In this document: piece by piece, positions 1-10,579 of the stretch
Layout of the letters: each line of letters starts with the position of its first letter
Numbering within the stretch: position 1 is the first letter of the stretch
Program-made: the position numbers and the translations under genes
Notes under the pieces: model-generated
What the model was told of the DNA's origin: nothing
What the model saw: only the letters and a program-made list of their open reading frames with translations
Database searches by the model: none
Assembly (NCBI RefSeq): GCF_030014915.1
Contig: NZ_JAGIXS010000006.1
Location: forward strand, 302,779 to 366,778
Direction of reading: 5' to 3'
DNA: 64,000 nucleotides
Source: Pelomonas sp. V22
GTDB lineage: Bacteria; Pseudomonadota; Gammaproteobacteria; Burkholderiales; Burkholderiaceae_C

Positions 1-367
1 GCCGCGCGGCGCGCCACAGCTGTTCGCTGCGCTCGCGCCAGGGCATGCGGCTCAAGGCGTCGTCCACTTCGCCCAGCAGTACCACCTGCGAGGCGGTCTC
101 GGCTTCCGGCTTCAAGAGCACCGGGTTGTGCCGGACCTCGGGCATGCAGCGCGCCGCCAGCGCCTGGAAATACTGGGCGCTGCCGATCTCGCCGGCCCGG
201 CCCTCGCGGCCTTGCACGACGCGGGCGTTGTTGCTCATGTTCTGCGCCTTGAATGGCGCGACCTTGAGTCCCTGGTTCGCGTAGAAGCGGCACAGCGCCG
301 TGGCCAGCCAGCTTTTGCCGGCGCCACTGGTCGTGCCCAGCACCATCACCGCTTTTGCGCGGCTCAT
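1..367 (-). CDS. cobQ: Cobyric acid synthase CobQ, N-terminal part (runs off the window edge)
   Basis: The first 122 residues of cobyric acid synthase, which amidates side chains b, d, e and g of adenosylcobyrinic a,c-diamide in B12 synthesis. The protein starts [19 protein letters not shown]; the GTTSGAGKS nucleotide-binding loop lies at about residues 11-19, followed by the family's FKAQNMSNN motif at about 39-47. The ATG overlaps the stop of the upstream cbiA in an ATGA arrangement, so it is translationally coupled and last (as far as visible) in the B12 operon. The rest of the gene, including the amidotransferase domain, is outside the window. The identification is firm from the N-terminal motifs. 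Confidence 0.93.
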   Translation of the reverse strand, partial: MSRAKAVMVLGTTSGAGKSWLATALCRFYANQGLKVAPFKAQNMSNNARVVQGREGRAGEIGSAQYFQALAARCMPEVRHNPVLLKPEAETASQVVLLGEVDDALSRMPWRERSEQLWRAAR

Positions 368-1669
368 GGCGCCGCTCCTGCTAAGAAAGCGGCCACCGCA
401 GCCGGGTTGGACGGGAAGTAGTGGTGCAGATAACTCGCCCGCAGGCTGCCGCGCTGGTAGAGCGCCTCGGTCGTGGGGCCGCCGTTGGGATTGCTGGCCC
501 GGGCCAGCGGTGGTTCGGCCGTGGTGAGCGAGGAGAAATGGAAGCTGTGGCCGCGCAGCTCGCCTTCCGGCCAGGCGATGGCCTGCAGGCCCAGCGCGGC
601 GAAGCGTGCCTGCAGGGTCACGGTGCCGGGCAGCAGGCCGGCCATGGCATGGCGGTGGCCTTCGAGGGTGATCAGTTCGTCCACGAGCGCCATCATGCCG
701 CCGCATTCGGCCAGCAGCGGTTTGCCCGCTTCCACATGGGCACGCAGACTGGCGAAGAAACCGGGGGCCTGGCCCAAGGCCTCGACATGCAACTCGGGAT
801 AGCCTCCCGGCAGCCACACCGCGTCGCAATCAGGCAAGACCTGACCCTGCAGTGGCGAGAAGCAGCGCAGCTCGGCACCGAGGGCGCGCAGGCAGTCCAG
901 ATTGGCCGGGTAGATGAAGCCGAAGGCGGCATCGCGGGCAATGGCGATACGGTGGCCGCGCAGCAACAGCGGCGATTCAGTCGGTGGCTTGGCCGTGAAG
1001 CTCACCGTATCGAAGACGAAGCCTGGCTGCATCGCGGCGCCCCAGGCGTCCGCCCAGGCATCCAGCTGTGCATCGAGTGCCGGCAGCTCGGCGGCCTGTA
1101 CCAGGCCCAGGTGGCGCTCTGGCAGGGCCAGGTCTGGCATGCGGGGCAGGGCGGCCACCAGGGGCAGATCGGCGGGCAGGCCCTCGGCCAGCATGCGGCC
1201 ATGGGCGGCGCCGCCCACGCGGTTGGCCACCACGCCGCACAGGCGGACATCGCTGCGGAAGTTGCGCAGCCCGAGGGCGATGGCGGCAAAGGTCTGGGCC
1301 ATGGCACTGCCGTCGATCACGGCCAACACCGGCAGCCCGAACGCGACCGCCAGGTCGGCGCTGGACGGTGCGCCGTCGAACAGGCCCATCACGCCTTCAA
1401 CCAGGATCAGGTCGGCCTCGGCCGCCGCCTCGGCCAGCAAGGCACGGCAGTGCTCCAGGCCGCCCATGAACAGGTCCAGCTGATAGACCGGCGCGCCGCT
1501 GGCCCGCTCGAGGATCATCGGATCCAGAAAGTCCGGCCCGGTCTTGAACACGCGCACCTTGCGGCCCTGCCTCGCATGCCAGCGTGCCATGGCGGCGGTG
1601 ACGCTGGTCTTGCCGGCGCCGGAATGCGTGCCACTGATCAAGGCGGCAGGGACGTGCCGGGCTTGTGAT

Positions 1670-1677
<8 letters not shown>
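364..1677 (-). CDS. cbiA: Cobyrinate a,c-diamide synthase (CbiA/CobB)
   Basis: A 437-residue, full-length cobyrinic acid a,c-diamide synthase, which uses glutamine and ATP to amidate carboxylates a and c of cobyrinate. The N-terminal dethiobiotin-synthetase-like domain has [10 protein letters not shown] at residues 16-25. The C-terminal class I glutamine amidotransferase domain has the nucleophile Cys in ECGGMM (about residue 325) and a late His pair in SYLHHYF (about 418-419). I chose the ATG at 1677 (MTESQARH) over an upstream in-frame start, because this leaves only an 8-nt overlap with btuD and matches the family N-terminus. It sits between btuD and cobQ in the riboswitch-headed operon. 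Confidence 0.95.
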
Positions 1678-2472
<795 letters not shown>

Positions 2473-2476
<4 letters not shown>

Positions 2477-3465
2477 GCCCGCGCCCCGGCAAAGTTCTTG
2501 CGCCGCATCAGCCGCAGCAGATAGGCGCCGCCCAAGAGCGAAGTGACGATGCCCACCGGCAGCTCCTGCGGCGCCACGAGCCAGCGCGCGATGATGTCGG
2601 CCGACAGCAGCAGCGCACCGGCGGTGCAGGCTGAGAGGCCCAGCAGCCAGCCATGGCTGCAATGCAGTCGGCTGCGCACCAGATGCGGCGCGACCAGGCC
2701 GACGAAGGCGATCAGCCCCGCCTGCGCCACCGCCGCGCCGGTGCACAGCGTGAGCGTGGCGATCAGGATCAGCCGGATCAGGGAGAGGCGCACGCCGAGG
2801 CTTTGCGCCGTGTCGGCGCCCAAAGTCAGCGCGTCCAGCGCGCGTGCGGCGCCGAGCCCGACCAGCAGCGCCACCAGCAGCACCGGCGCCATCACGCCCA
2901 CGCTTTGCCAGCTCAGGAAACCGGTACTGCCCAGCATGAAGGCCTGCATGGAGCGCAGCACGTCGGCCGCCGTCAGCGTCAGCATCGAGGTGATGGCACC
3001 CAGCACGACGCCGACGATGACGCCCGCCAGCAGCAAACGCATCGTCTGCTCCAGGCCCTTGGCAAGCACCATCGTCAGGCTCACAGCCAGCACGGCGCCA
3101 CCGAAGGCTGCGCTGGTCATGCCGATCTTGTGGCCCCAGGCGGCCGCCGTCGGCGACCAGCCCAACGCCACCAGCAGCAGGGCCACGCCCAGCGAGGCGC
3201 CACTGGAGGCACCGAGCAGATAGGGGTCGGCCAGCGGGTTGCGGAACAGGCCCTGGGCCACCGCACCGGCCAGGCCCAGTAGGGCGCCGGTCAGCCAGGC
3301 GCCTACCGAGCGCGGCAGGCGGATCTCCCAAAGGATCTGGCGGCCCACGGCATCGTCGGCCGCCGGCAGGGCGAGGCCCTGGCTGCCCACGGCCATGCCT
3401 AGCACCAGCAGGGCAGCGCCAAGCAGCAGCAGCGTGGTGAGCAGGAGCAGGGCCTTGCGGTTCAT
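2473..3465 (-). CDS. btuC: Vitamin B12 ABC transporter permease (FecCD family)
   Basis: A 330-residue very hydrophobic permease of the FecCD/BtuC type, with the family's multi-helix pattern. It contains conserved family elements such as GxxLGLAGAVAQGLFRNPLA near residues 60-80 and LIAFVGLVAPHLVR near 240-255. It would form the inner-membrane channel for cobalamin together with BtuD. The start lies 10 nt below the btuF stop. The arrangement is standard and nothing odd is visible. Confidence 0.93.
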
Positions 3466-3475
3466 CGATGCCTTC

Positions 3476-4366
3476 TTACTTCTTCGCCGCCGCCAGTTCC
3501 TGCAGGCAGCGCAGCACGGCTTGCGCGCCTTCGCCCATACGGGGGCCAGGTCTTGCCATCAGGTCACCCTCGGCCGATGTGAAGCGGCAGACGTGCTGCT
3601 CGCGCAGGGCGGCGATGCGCTCCCAGCCGGGTCGGTCGGTCAGCTTCTGCGCATTGCGCTGCGACACGAGGATCAGCTGCGGGTCCGCCCGCACGACGAA
3701 CTCCGGATTGAGCTTGGGGAAGGGCCCGAGCGCGGCCGGCACGATGTTGCGCAGGCCGAGGCGGGCCAGGATCTCGCCGCTGAACGAGATCTCGCCGGCG
3801 GCATAGGGCGCGCTGTCGACCTCGTAGTAGACGCGCAGGCCCTTCATAGACTCGGGCACCTGCGCAGCGGCGGCAGCCAGCTGGCGTTCGATGTTCTCTT
3901 TGATCTGCGGGCCGGACTTGCTTTCCAGCAGGCGCGAGAGCGTGTCGATGTGGCGGCGCACATCGGCCAGGTTCAAGGTGTCCAGCACCAGCGTCTTGAC
4001 GCCCAGCGCGCCGAGGCGGTCGTGCAGGCGCGAGGCGGGGCTCAGTATCACCACATCGGGCCGCAGGGCCACGATGGCTTCGACCGAGGCATCGTCCATG
4101 GCACCGAGCTTGGGCAGCTTGGCGATGCTGGCCGGGAAATTCGCATAGCGGTCCACGCCGACGAGACGCTCGCAGGCGTCCAGCGCGCAGACCAGCTCGG
4201 TCAACGAGGGCAGCAGGGAGACGATGCGCCGGGGCGATTCGTTCCACTGCTGCTTGCGACCGAGGTCGTCTGTGAGGCTGATGTCGGCGGCCCGCGCGGG
4301 GCCACCGGTCAGAAGCAGCCCGCTCAGCAGGGCCAGAAGAAGGTGAATCTTGCTGCAATGCTTCAC
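3476..4366 (-). CDS. btuF: Periplasmic cobalamin-binding protein
   Basis: A 296-residue periplasmic substrate-binding protein of the BtuF/TroA helical-backbone class. An N-terminal signal peptide (hydrophobic LLLALLSGLLLTG then ARA) is followed by the mature start ADISLTDDLGRKQ. The segment SPRRIVSLLPSLTELVCALD is the classic first strand and loop of B12/siderophore binding proteins, and LVGVDRYANFP follows. It would hand cobalamin from BtuB/TonB to BtuCD. It lies between btuB (24 nt) and btuC (10 nt) in the operon. Confidence 0.92.
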   Translation of the reverse strand: MKHCSKIHLLLALLSGLLLTGGPARAADISLTDDLGRKQQWNESPRRIVSLLPSLTELVCALDACERLVGVDRYANFPASIAKLPKLGAMDDASVEAIVALRPDVVILSPASRLHDRLGALGVKTLVLDTLNLADVRRHIDTLSRLLESKSGPQIKENIERQLAAAAAQVPESMKGLRVYYEVDSAPYAAGEISFSGEILARLGLRNIVPAALGPFPKLNPEFVVRADPQLILVSQRNAQKLTDRPGWERIAALREQHVCRFTSAEGDLMARPGPRMGEGAQAVLRCLQELAAAKK

Positions 4367-4390
4367 GGGCTGCGTCCTCTTCTTCAGTGC

Positions 4391-6289
4391 TTAGAGCGAA
4401 GGGCTCCAGCGCAGGCCCACGAAGGCCTGGCGCGGACCGGTGGCATAGCCATTGGCGAACTGGTACTGGCGGTCGAAGGCATTGTCCAGCTTCAGCTGCA
4501 GGCGCAGCTCCTTGGTGATGCTGTACTGCGCATCCAGCGTCAGCAGGCCGTAGCCGCCCAGGCGCACTGTGTTGGCCGCGTTGTCGTAGCGCTGGCCGCT
4601 TGCGAGCACCTGCGCGCCCAGCTCCCAGCCGGCGAGCGTGTAGTCGGCACGCAGCTTCAGCTGCTCATGGGTGCGGCGGGCCAGCAGCTTGCCGTAGGTG
4701 CTGCTGTTCTCGCTGACGTCCTTCGGCGCTTGCAGGTCCAGCGAGCCCGACAGGCGCAGGCCGGCAAATGTGCTGGCGGCCGTCAGGCTGATGCCTTGCA
4801 GGCGGGCCAGGCTGACGTTGTCGTAGCAACCGAACTGGTTCGGGCACTTCTTGGGATCGGCCGCGCCGAAGATGATCAGGTCGCGGATCTGGTTGCGGTA
4901 GGCGGTGATGCCGAAGCTGGTGCCGGCGTCTTCGTACTGCAGCGAGAACTCTCGGTTCAGGCCATGCTCGGCCTGCAGCAGCTGGTTGCCGTAGGGGCTG
5001 AAGCGCTGGTAGAGCGTGGGTGCGCGGAAGGCCGTGCCGATCGAACCCTGGACGCGCCATTGCGGCGTCAGCTTGTAGCCAGCGGCCAGGCTCTCGGTGG
5101 TGCTGCCACCGAACTCGCTGTCCTGGTCATGGCGCAGATGCGCCTGCACCGACAGCGGGCCCGAGCCCCACACGTAGCCCGCGCCAAAGGCGTTCTGGTG
5201 ACGGTCGGCGCTGCCCGGTGTGGGGCTTTGCGGCAGGCTGGTGTTGAGCAGCTTGTCTTCGCGGCGTTCCAGCAGCGTGTTCAGCTGGCCTTCGCCCAGG
5301 CGCAGGCTGGCGTTGAAGGCATAGGCGCGGATGCGGGTTTCGGTCAGGTAGACACTGGGGCTGGTCTCGTAGCGGTCCATCGATTCGCCGACCGAGAACT
5401 CGCTGTTCAGGTCCTTGCTCCACTGGGCCGACCAGGCGGCGCGCAGGGCGCGCATGTCATTGCGCGTGCGGTCGTCGGTCTTGGGCTTTGCGGTCGCGTC
5501 GTACTGCGCGTCCATCTTGTTCTTGAGGCCCAGCAGCTCGATGCGGTGCTGCTTGTTCAGCTGCAGGCCGAGGCGGGCGCTGCCGCTGGTGGTCTTGTAG
5601 CCGTCGTCGTCGGGCGTGTAGGTTGCATCCGTCGTGGGGCGCGAGTTGAAGCCATCGCTGCGTTCGCTGGACAGCGAGATTGCATAGTCCAGCATGCCGG
5701 TGGCGCCGAAGACGCTGCCGTCGACCTTCTTCAGGCCCATGTTGCCGGCACCAACGCCCAGTTCGACCTGCGGCTTGCCGTCGCCCTTGCGGGTGAAGAC
5801 CTGCACCACGCCGCCGACGGCGTCGGAGCCATAGACCGCCGCGCCGGGGCCGCGGATGATTTCAACGCGCTCGATCTGGGCCAGTGGGATGGCGTTCCAG
5901 CTGGCACCGCTGCTGGCTTGCGAGTCGAAGCGCACGCCGTCGATCAGCACGGTCGTGTGGCGCGTCTCGGCGCCGCGCAGGAACATCGAGGTCTGCGCGC
6001 CGGGGCCGCCGGTGCGGACCATCTCGAAGCAGGCCTGGCCGCGCAGCAGGTCAGCCAGCGTGCCGAGGGCCTGACGCTCGATGTCGGCGCGGGTCAGCAC
6101 GGTCACGTCGGCCAGCACATCGGCAAGGCGCTGCGGACTGCGGGTGGCGGTGACGACCACCGAATCCAGCTTGTTGGCGCTGCTTTGAGCGGCGGCGGGC
6201 AGGCTGGCGATGAGGGCGAGCGCAAGGGGAGTGGCGCGCGTGCACGCGGCCAGCAGACGACGCTCTTGGCGTCGGGTCGTGGAAGTCAT
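4391..6289 (-). CDS. btuB: TonB-dependent vitamin B12 receptor
   Basis: A 632-residue TonB-dependent outer-membrane receptor. The signal peptide (LALALIASLPAAAQ) is followed by the TonB-box-like SVVVTATRSPQRLADV and a plug domain that includes RGPGAAVYGSDAVGGVVQV. A long beta-barrel follows, ending in an aromatic C-terminal residue pattern (FVGLRWSPSL). The ATG at 6289 is chosen because it opens the signal peptide; an in-frame extension further upstream runs through the riboswitch and is not coding. Cobalamin specificity is inferred from the riboswitch directly upstream and from the operon. Confidence 0.93.
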   Translation of the reverse strand: MTSTTRRQERRLLAACTRATPLALALIASLPAAAQSSANKLDSVVVTATRSPQRLADVLADVTVLTRADIERQALGTLADLLRGQACFEMVRTGGPGAQTSMFLRGAETRHTTVLIDGVRFDSQASSGASWNAIPLAQIERVEIIRGPGAAVYGSDAVGGVVQVFTRKGDGKPQVELGVGAGNMGLKKVDGSVFGATGMLDYAISLSSERSDGFNSRPTTDATYTPDDDGYKTTSGSARLGLQLNKQHRIELLGLKNKMDAQYDATAKPKTDDRTRNDMRALRAAWSAQWSKDLNSEFSVGESMDRYETSPSVYLTETRIRAYAFNASLRLGEGQLNTLLERREDKLLNTSLPQSPTPGSADRHQNAFGAGYVWGSGPLSVQAHLRHDQDSEFGGSTTESLAAGYKLTPQWRVQGSIGTAFRAPTLYQRFSPYGNQLLQAEHGLNREFSLQYEDAGTSFGITAYRNQIRDLIIFGAADPKKCPNQFGCYDNVSLARLQGISLTAASTFAGLRLSGSLDLQAPKDVSENSSTYGKLLARRTHEQLKLRADYTLAGWELGAQVLASGQRYDNAANTVRLGGYGLLTLDAQYSITKELRLQLKLDNAFDRQYQFANGYATGPRQAFVGLRWSPSL

Positions 6290-6383
6290 GAGAAAGGGAT
6301 CCGAATTACAACCAGTGGCCAGCTTCCCCGCAGGCCCCTGTGAATCGGTGCTGTGCCGCTTTTGGGCGAGCGCGCACCACCTG

Positions 6384-6596
6384 TTGGCCGGTATCCGGGC
6401 TGGTGGCACGCATTCCTGAATCCTTCCCAGCGCGGCTGCGCCAGTGGATGTGTCGTTCAGAAACTGGAAGCCGGGCGGCTTCGTCCACTTACCGTTGCGG
6501 GGACAGCTCAGGTTGACCTTGCTCCGCTGGAGCTTGACCTTCTGATTCCCGTTTAACTGCCCTGGCTTGAATGCCAAAGGCGAGCACCAACGGGCT
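6384..6596 (-). ncRNA. Cobalamin riboswitch (B12 element) in the btuB leader
   Basis: Reading the minus strand, the leader shows the conserved cobalamin-aptamer blocks in order: GTTGGTGCTCG with the GCCTTTGGC segment, AAACGGGAAT, the signature CTGTCCCCGCAACGGTAAG, GCCACTGG-like and GCTGGGAAGG blocks, and the B12 box AGCCCGGATACCGGCC at 6386-6401. The aptamer ends about 95 nt before the btuB ATG, leaving room for an expression platform. It should switch the whole btuB-btuF-btuC-btuD-cbiA-cobQ operon off when adenosylcobalamin is abundant. The ends given are approximate. Confidence 0.93.
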
Positions 6597-6601
6597 GGAT
6601 T

Positions 6602-7066
6602 CTAGCGGGGTGCCGAGGCCGCGCCCTGCGCGGGCGCGGCTTTGTTGCGCTGGGGCAAGACCTTGGGTGTCTTGAGTGGCTTCTTGGTCGGCTGCTTGGC
6701 ATGCGGCCCCGACGCTGGCTCGGTGGCGGGCGAGGCCAGGCCATCGATGTGGCCAGCTCCCATTTGCTGCTTGCGCTGCAAGGCCTCGGCCTGCAGGCGC
6801 TCGCGTTCCATTTTGTCGGCCTGGCGCTCAATGGCCTTGGCCTGCTCGCGCGCGGCCTGTTGTTGGGCGCTGGCGGGTTGATCGAAGCGTATGGCCTGGG
6901 CGGGTGCCGAAGCCTTGTCGGCACAGGGGCTGTCCTGCAGCTGGCGACCATCGGGGCCGCAGCGATAGACCGGCACCTCGCGCGGACGGGTCTGCGCCGG
7001 GGCGCTGCCGCTGAGGACTGCGAGAAGCAGGGGGTACAGCAGAGCAACAACCGGCGGCTTGTTCAT
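6602..7066 (-). CDS. Secreted DUF4124-like protein with coiled-coil and basic tail
   Basis: A 154-residue protein with a signal peptide ([17 protein letters not shown]). A short module follows, [16 protein letters not shown], with two cysteines, typical of DUF4124-type periplasmic proteins. Next comes a charged helix rich in Ala/Gln/Glu/Arg (about residues 70-105) that could be a coiled coil, then a Pro/Lys/Ala tail. Its ATG overlaps the pth stop (ATGA), so it is co-translated with pth. It ends just before the cobalamin leader. The function is unknown, and the family call rests on the CxP/DG/SPC pattern only. Confidence 0.75.
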   Translation of the reverse strand: MNKPPVVALLYPLLLAVLSGSAPAQTRPREVPVYRCGPDGRQLQDSPCADKASAPAQAIRFDQPASAQQQAAREQAKAIERQADKMERERLQAEALQRKQQMGAGHIDGLASPATEPASGPHAKQPTKKPLKTPKVLPQRNKAAPAQGAASAPR

Positions 7067-7728
7067 GGCGTGGTCTCTGGCGTGGAAGGAGAGGGCGAAG
7101 AGGGCGGCGTCGCGTCTGCCTTTGGCGGCTTGGGCGGCTTTGGGCGAGGTGGCTTGGCGTGGATCTTGGTCAAGGCCTTGGCCATGTCGCCGGCCAGCAT
7201 CAGCGGCAGGGCTTCGTAGGACTTGGCGATGCAGTCTTCCACCGCCTGGCGCTCGGCCAGCGGCGGCTTGCGCAGCACGAAGTTGGCCACCTCGGCCTTA
7301 TGGCCCGGATGGCCAATGCCGAGGCGCAGGCGCCAGAAATTGCCGCTGCCGAGCTGGGCCTGCATGTCCTTCAAGCCGTTGTGGCCGCCGGTGCCGCCGC
7401 CTTGCTTGAACTTCATTTCACCGGGCGGCAGGTCGAGCTCGTCGTGGATGGCGAGGATCTCTTCGGGTGCGATCTTGAAGAAGCGCGCCAGCGCCGCAAC
7501 CGACTTGCCCGACACATTCATGTAGGTCATCGGTTCCAGCAGCCAGATCGGGCCCGGCGCGCTGGGCGCGTTGTTCACGCGGGCAACGAGGCCGTGATAG
7601 TTGCGGTCCAACTGCAGCGAGGTGCCGAGGCCACGCGCCAGTCCATCAATCCACCAGAAGCCGGCGTTGTGGCGGGTGTCTTCGTATTCGGAGCCCGGGT
7701 TCCCGAGGCCTACAAGCAAGCGAATCAT
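7063..7728 (-). CDS. pth: Peptidyl-tRNA hydrolase
   Basis: A 221-residue peptidyl-tRNA hydrolase, which frees tRNA from drop-off peptidyl-tRNA. It has [21 protein letters not shown] at the N-terminus (conserved Asn and catalytic His of the NPG...HNAG motif), the MNVSGKSV block, and GGHNGLKD with its conserved Asn/His. The catalytic domain ends near residue 190, and about 30 extra residues rich in Lys, Pro, Thr and Ser follow, longer than the usual ~195-residue family size. It lies downstream of rplY, separated by a terminator hairpin, and is coupled to the following small secreted protein gene. Confidence 0.96.
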   Translation of the reverse strand: MIRLLVGLGNPGSEYEDTRHNAGFWWIDGLARGLGTSLQLDRNYHGLVARVNNAPSAPGPIWLLEPMTYMNVSGKSVAALARFFKIAPEEILAIHDELDLPPGEMKFKQGGGTGGHNGLKDMQAQLGSGNFWRLRLGIGHPGHKAEVANFVLRKPPLAERQAVEDCIAKSYEALPLMLAGDMAKALTKIHAKPPRPKPPKPPKADATPPSSPSPSTPETTP

Positions 7729-7756
7729 GGGCAGGGATTATCGTGGTGGCAGGAAC

Positions 7757-7784
7757 GAAAAAGGCCCTGCATTGCAGGGCCTTC
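7757..7784 (-). terminator. Intrinsic terminator after rplY
   Basis: On the minus strand a near-perfect stem AAGGCCCTGC/GCAGGGCCTT with a tiny loop is followed directly by a T run (CCTTTTTCG). It lies between the rplY stop and the pth start and would end rplY transcription or attenuate read-through into pth. Confidence 0.8.
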
Positions 7785-7812
7785 CTCAGGAGAGCTGAAG
7801 CTCGGGCAGGAA

Positions 7813-8439
7813 TTACTTCTTGCCCTTCTTGCCCTTCTTGTCGTCGGCGGCCGGAGCGGCGGCGACAACGATCACTTCTTCCGCTGCCGGTTCCACCGGG
7901 GTGGCGACGACCGGGTTCGGCTTGCCGTGCGTCACGACCTTGATGCCTTCCGGCAGCTTGATGTCGTTGACGTGCAGCGAGTGACCCTTGGTCAGGCCGC
8001 TCAGGTCCACTTCGATGAACTCAGGCAGTTGCTGGGCCAGGCAGGTGATGGCCAGCTCGGTGATCACGTGGTTGACCGTGCACTTGTCGGTCTTGACGGC
8101 GACCGAGTTCTCTTCACCGATGAAGTGCAGGGGCACCTTCTTGGTGATCTTGGTCGTGCTGTCGACGCGCTGGAAGTCGATGTGCAGCACTTGCGGCTTG
8201 TACGGGTGCATCTGGAAATCACGCAGCAGCACCTTGGACACGACGCCGTTCAGTTCCATGTCGAGGATGGAGCTGTGGAAAGCTTCCTTCTTCAGGGCGT
8301 GGAACAGTGCGTTGTGATCGAGTTCGATCATGGCGGGTTCGCCGGCACCAAAAACAATACCGGGGACCTTGCCCGCGATACGCAGGCGGCGGCTCGCTCC
8401 GGTCCCCTGCAGCTTGCGCTCAAAAGCGACAAAGTTCAT
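7813..8439 (-). CDS. rplY: 50S ribosomal protein L25/general stress protein Ctc
   Basis: A 208-residue long-form bL25 (CTC type), which binds 5S rRNA in the large subunit. It starts [20 protein letters not shown] and includes GKVPGIVFG in the N-terminal 5S-binding domain. A C-terminal beta domain follows, then a tail of Ala/Glu and a Lys/Gly run (DKKGKKGKK). I took the ATG at 8439, where the conserved N-terminus begins, over an in-frame start 27 nt upstream. It sits between prs and pth as in most beta- and gammaproteobacteria. Confidence 0.95.
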   Translation of the reverse strand: MNFVAFERKLQGTGASRRLRIAGKVPGIVFGAGEPAMIELDHNALFHALKKEAFHSSILDMELNGVVSKVLLRDFQMHPYKPQVLHIDFQRVDSTTKITKKVPLHFIGEENSVAVKTDKCTVNHVITELAITCLAQQLPEFIEVDLSGLTKGHSLHVNDIKLPEGIKVVTHGKPNPVVATPVEPAAEEVIVVAAAPAADDKKGKKGKK

Positions 8440-8548
8440 AACAGACTCCAAACAATGGATGGGCACCCGCGACCAGGTTTGCCCGTGAATTGCAGCGTTG
8501 CCGCTGCGGCTTTACGGCCACCCCGGCTTGCGCCGAGGCGACAGATTC

Positions 8549-9511
8549 TTAGAAATTGTTGTTCTGCTCGCTAAACAGAGAAGTGACCGACTCGCCGTCA
8601 GAGATGCGGCGGATCGTCTCGGCGAACAGGAAGGCCACCGACAGCTGGCGGATCTTGCCGCAGGCCTTGGCCGCGTCATTCAGCGGAATGGTGTTGGTGA
8701 TCACGACTTCGTCGAGCTGCGACTTCGAGATGCGCTCAATGGCCGGGCCCGACAGGATGGGGTGGGTGCAATAGGCGAACACGCTCTTGGCGCCGCGGTC
8801 CTTCAGCACCTCGGCCGCCTTCACCAGCGTGCCGGCGGTGTCGATCATGTCGTCCATGATCACGCAGTTGCGGCCGTCGATCTCGCCGATCACGTGCATC
8901 ACTTCGGAGACGTTGGCGGCCGGACGGCGCTTGTCGATGATGGCCAGGTCGCAGCCGAGCTGCTTGGCCAGTGCACGGGCGCGCACCACGCCGCCGACGT
9001 CGGGGCTCACGACCACCAGGTCGGAATAGTTGCGGGCCTTCAGGTCCGACAGCAGGACCGGCGAGGCATAGATGTTATCGACCGGAATGTCGAAGAAGCC
9101 CTGGATCTGGTCAGCGTGCAGGTCCATCGTGAGCACGCGCTCGACGCCGACGGTTTCCAGCAGGTTGGCCACGACCTTGGCCGAGATCGGCACGCGGGTG
9201 GAACGCGGGCGGCGGTCCTGGCGGGCATAGCCGAAGTAGGGGATCACGGCGGTGATGCGGCGAGCGCTGGCGCGCTTCAGGGCATCGACCATGATCAGCA
9301 GTTCCATCAGGTTTTCGTTGGTCGGCGCGCAGGTGGGCTGAACCACGAAGACGTCGCGGGCGCGGACGTTCTGCTGAATCTCGACCGTCACCTCGCCATC
9401 GGAGAAGCGACCGACCACGGCCTTGCCGAGTTCGAGCCCCAGATGGGTGGCGATTTCTTGGGAGAGGACCGGGTTGGCGTTACCCGTGAAGAGGACGGTG
9501 TTGAGCAGCAC
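8549..9511 (-). CDS. prs: Ribose-phosphate pyrophosphokinase
   Basis: A 320-residue PRPP synthetase, which transfers pyrophosphate from ATP to ribose-5-phosphate for nucleotide, His and Trp synthesis. It has [20 protein letters not shown] with the regulatory-flexible segment, the ATP-loop region [10 protein letters not shown], the histidine of [11 protein letters not shown], and the PRPP-binding loop [12 protein letters not shown]. The length matches the class I enzymes (about 315). It is preceded by tRNA-Gln and ispE and followed by rplY, the canonical order. Confidence 0.97.
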   Translation of the reverse strand: MLLNTVLFTGNANPVLSQEIATHLGLELGKAVVGRFSDGEVTVEIQQNVRARDVFVVQPTCAPTNENLMELLIMVDALKRASARRITAVIPYFGYARQDRRPRSTRVPISAKVVANLLETVGVERVLTMDLHADQIQGFFDIPVDNIYASPVLLSDLKARNYSDLVVVSPDVGGVVRARALAKQLGCDLAIIDKRRPAANVSEVMHVIGEIDGRNCVIMDDMIDTAGTLVKAAEVLKDRGAKSVFAYCTHPILSGPAIERISKSQLDEVVITNTIPLNDAAKACGKIRQLSVAFLFAETIRRISDGESVTSLFSEQNNNF

Positions 9512-9577
9512 GAGCGGGCCATCCTTTAGGTCAGTGGCCCCGCGGCCAGCCCTGCGGGTCCCGGAGATGAAAAAATT

Positions 9578-9654
9578 TGGCAGGGGCGGAAGGATTCGAA
9601 CCTGCGCATGTCGGAATCAAAATCCGATGCCTTAACCAACTTGGCGACGCCCCT
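9578..9654 (-). tRNA. tRNA-Gln (anticodon TTG)
   Basis: A 77-nt tRNA on the minus strand. The acceptor AGGGGCG pairs with CGCCCCT before discriminator G and encoded CCA. The anticodon arm CGGATTTTGATTCCG carries TTG, and the T arm is CAGGTTCGAATCCTT-like. It sits between ispE and prs, the usual place for tRNA-Gln in Burkholderiales. Confidence 0.95.
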
Positions 9655-9693
9655 ACACAGGACACTGCAGAGCTGCAGCACCCTATAACTTGC

Positions 9694-10575
9694 TCAGTTG
9701 TCAGCCCAACCGCGTAGCGGGTGAACCTTCAAACTGCGGCACATTCTAGCAACCCATCCAGAGGGTAGACCCTCTGCGAACGTCATGGGCTGACGGTCCG
9801 TACCTTCTTTCCCATCCACTCTGGCAAACACCGCGCTGCCCGATCCGGTCATCCGGCTGTTGCCGAATTTGCTCTGCAAAATCTGCAGGGCCTGAACCAC
9901 TTCGGGGCAGAGTGCTTCGGCGGCTGGTTGCAAGTCATTGCGACCGAAATTCTTGCCTTGAAGCTCGCTGCTGTTGTGTGCAGGAAAGCCCGCTACTATA
10001 GCCACAGAATTTGATCTTGCCAAGAGGGGGCTCGAAAAAATCTCCTTGGTGGCGATGCTCTGGGGTGGTTTCACGACCGCGTACCGCTGCTCGGGCAGCG
10101 AGATCGGATGCAGCACCTCGCCTATGCCTTCGACGAAGGCGTGTGTGCCACCCAGGAAGAAGGGCACGTCCGCGCCGAGGCTCAGGCCCAGCGACAGCAG
10201 CTTTGACAAAGGCCAGTTCAGTCCCCACAGCCGGTTCAGCGCCAGCAGCGTGGAGGCGGCGTCGGAGGATCCGCCGCCCATGCCAGCGCCGGCGGGCAGG
10301 CGCTTCTCGATGTGGATGTCTGCGCCTATCGTGCAGCCGCTCTGCGCTTGCAATGCACGAGCGGCGCGCAGGCAGAGATCGTCCGGCGGCAGGGTGTCGC
10401 CGCTGTCGTGCCGGTGCAGGGCGCCATCGTCGCGGCGCTCGAAATGCAGAGTGTCGGCCCAGTCGATCAAGGCGAAGATCGATTGCAAGAGGTGATAGCC
10501 GTCGGGGCGCTTGCCGACCACATGCAGGAACAGGTTCAGCTTGGCCGGAGCCGGGACGTCATAGATCGCGCGCAT
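9694..10575 (-). CDS. ispE: 4-(cytidine 5'-diphospho)-2-C-methyl-D-erythritol kinase
   Basis: A 293-residue GHMP kinase of the MEP isoprenoid pathway, phosphorylating CDP-methylerythritol. It has the N-terminal PAPAKLNLFLHVVGKRPDGYH, the GHMP ATP loop LPAGAGMGGGSSDAA (about residues 93-107) and the C-terminal MTGSGSAVFA. The start lies 4 nt after the lolB stop, so the two are co-transcribed. The region around 9,960-10,010 looks slightly lower in GC than its neighbours, but the frame is intact. Confidence 0.95.
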   Translation of the reverse strand: MRAIYDVPAPAKLNLFLHVVGKRPDGYHLLQSIFALIDWADTLHFERRDDGALHRHDSGDTLPPDDLCLRAARALQAQSGCTIGADIHIEKRLPAGAGMGGGSSDAASTLLALNRLWGLNWPLSKLLSLGLSLGADVPFFLGGTHAFVEGIGEVLHPISLPEQRYAVVKPPQSIATKEIFSSPLLARSNSVAIVAGFPAHNSSELQGKNFGRNDLQPAAEALCPEVVQALQILQSKFGNSRMTGSGSAVFARVDGKEGTDRQPMTFAEGLPSGWVARMCRSLKVHPLRGWADN

Positions 10576-10579
10576 GGCC

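Noticed and set aside
3239..6343. A 1,034-codon open frame on the plus strand opposite btuB and btuF
   Set aside because: It mirrors the high-GC real genes, has a Gln/Ala/Gly-rich composition with no family motif, and both genes beneath are certain.
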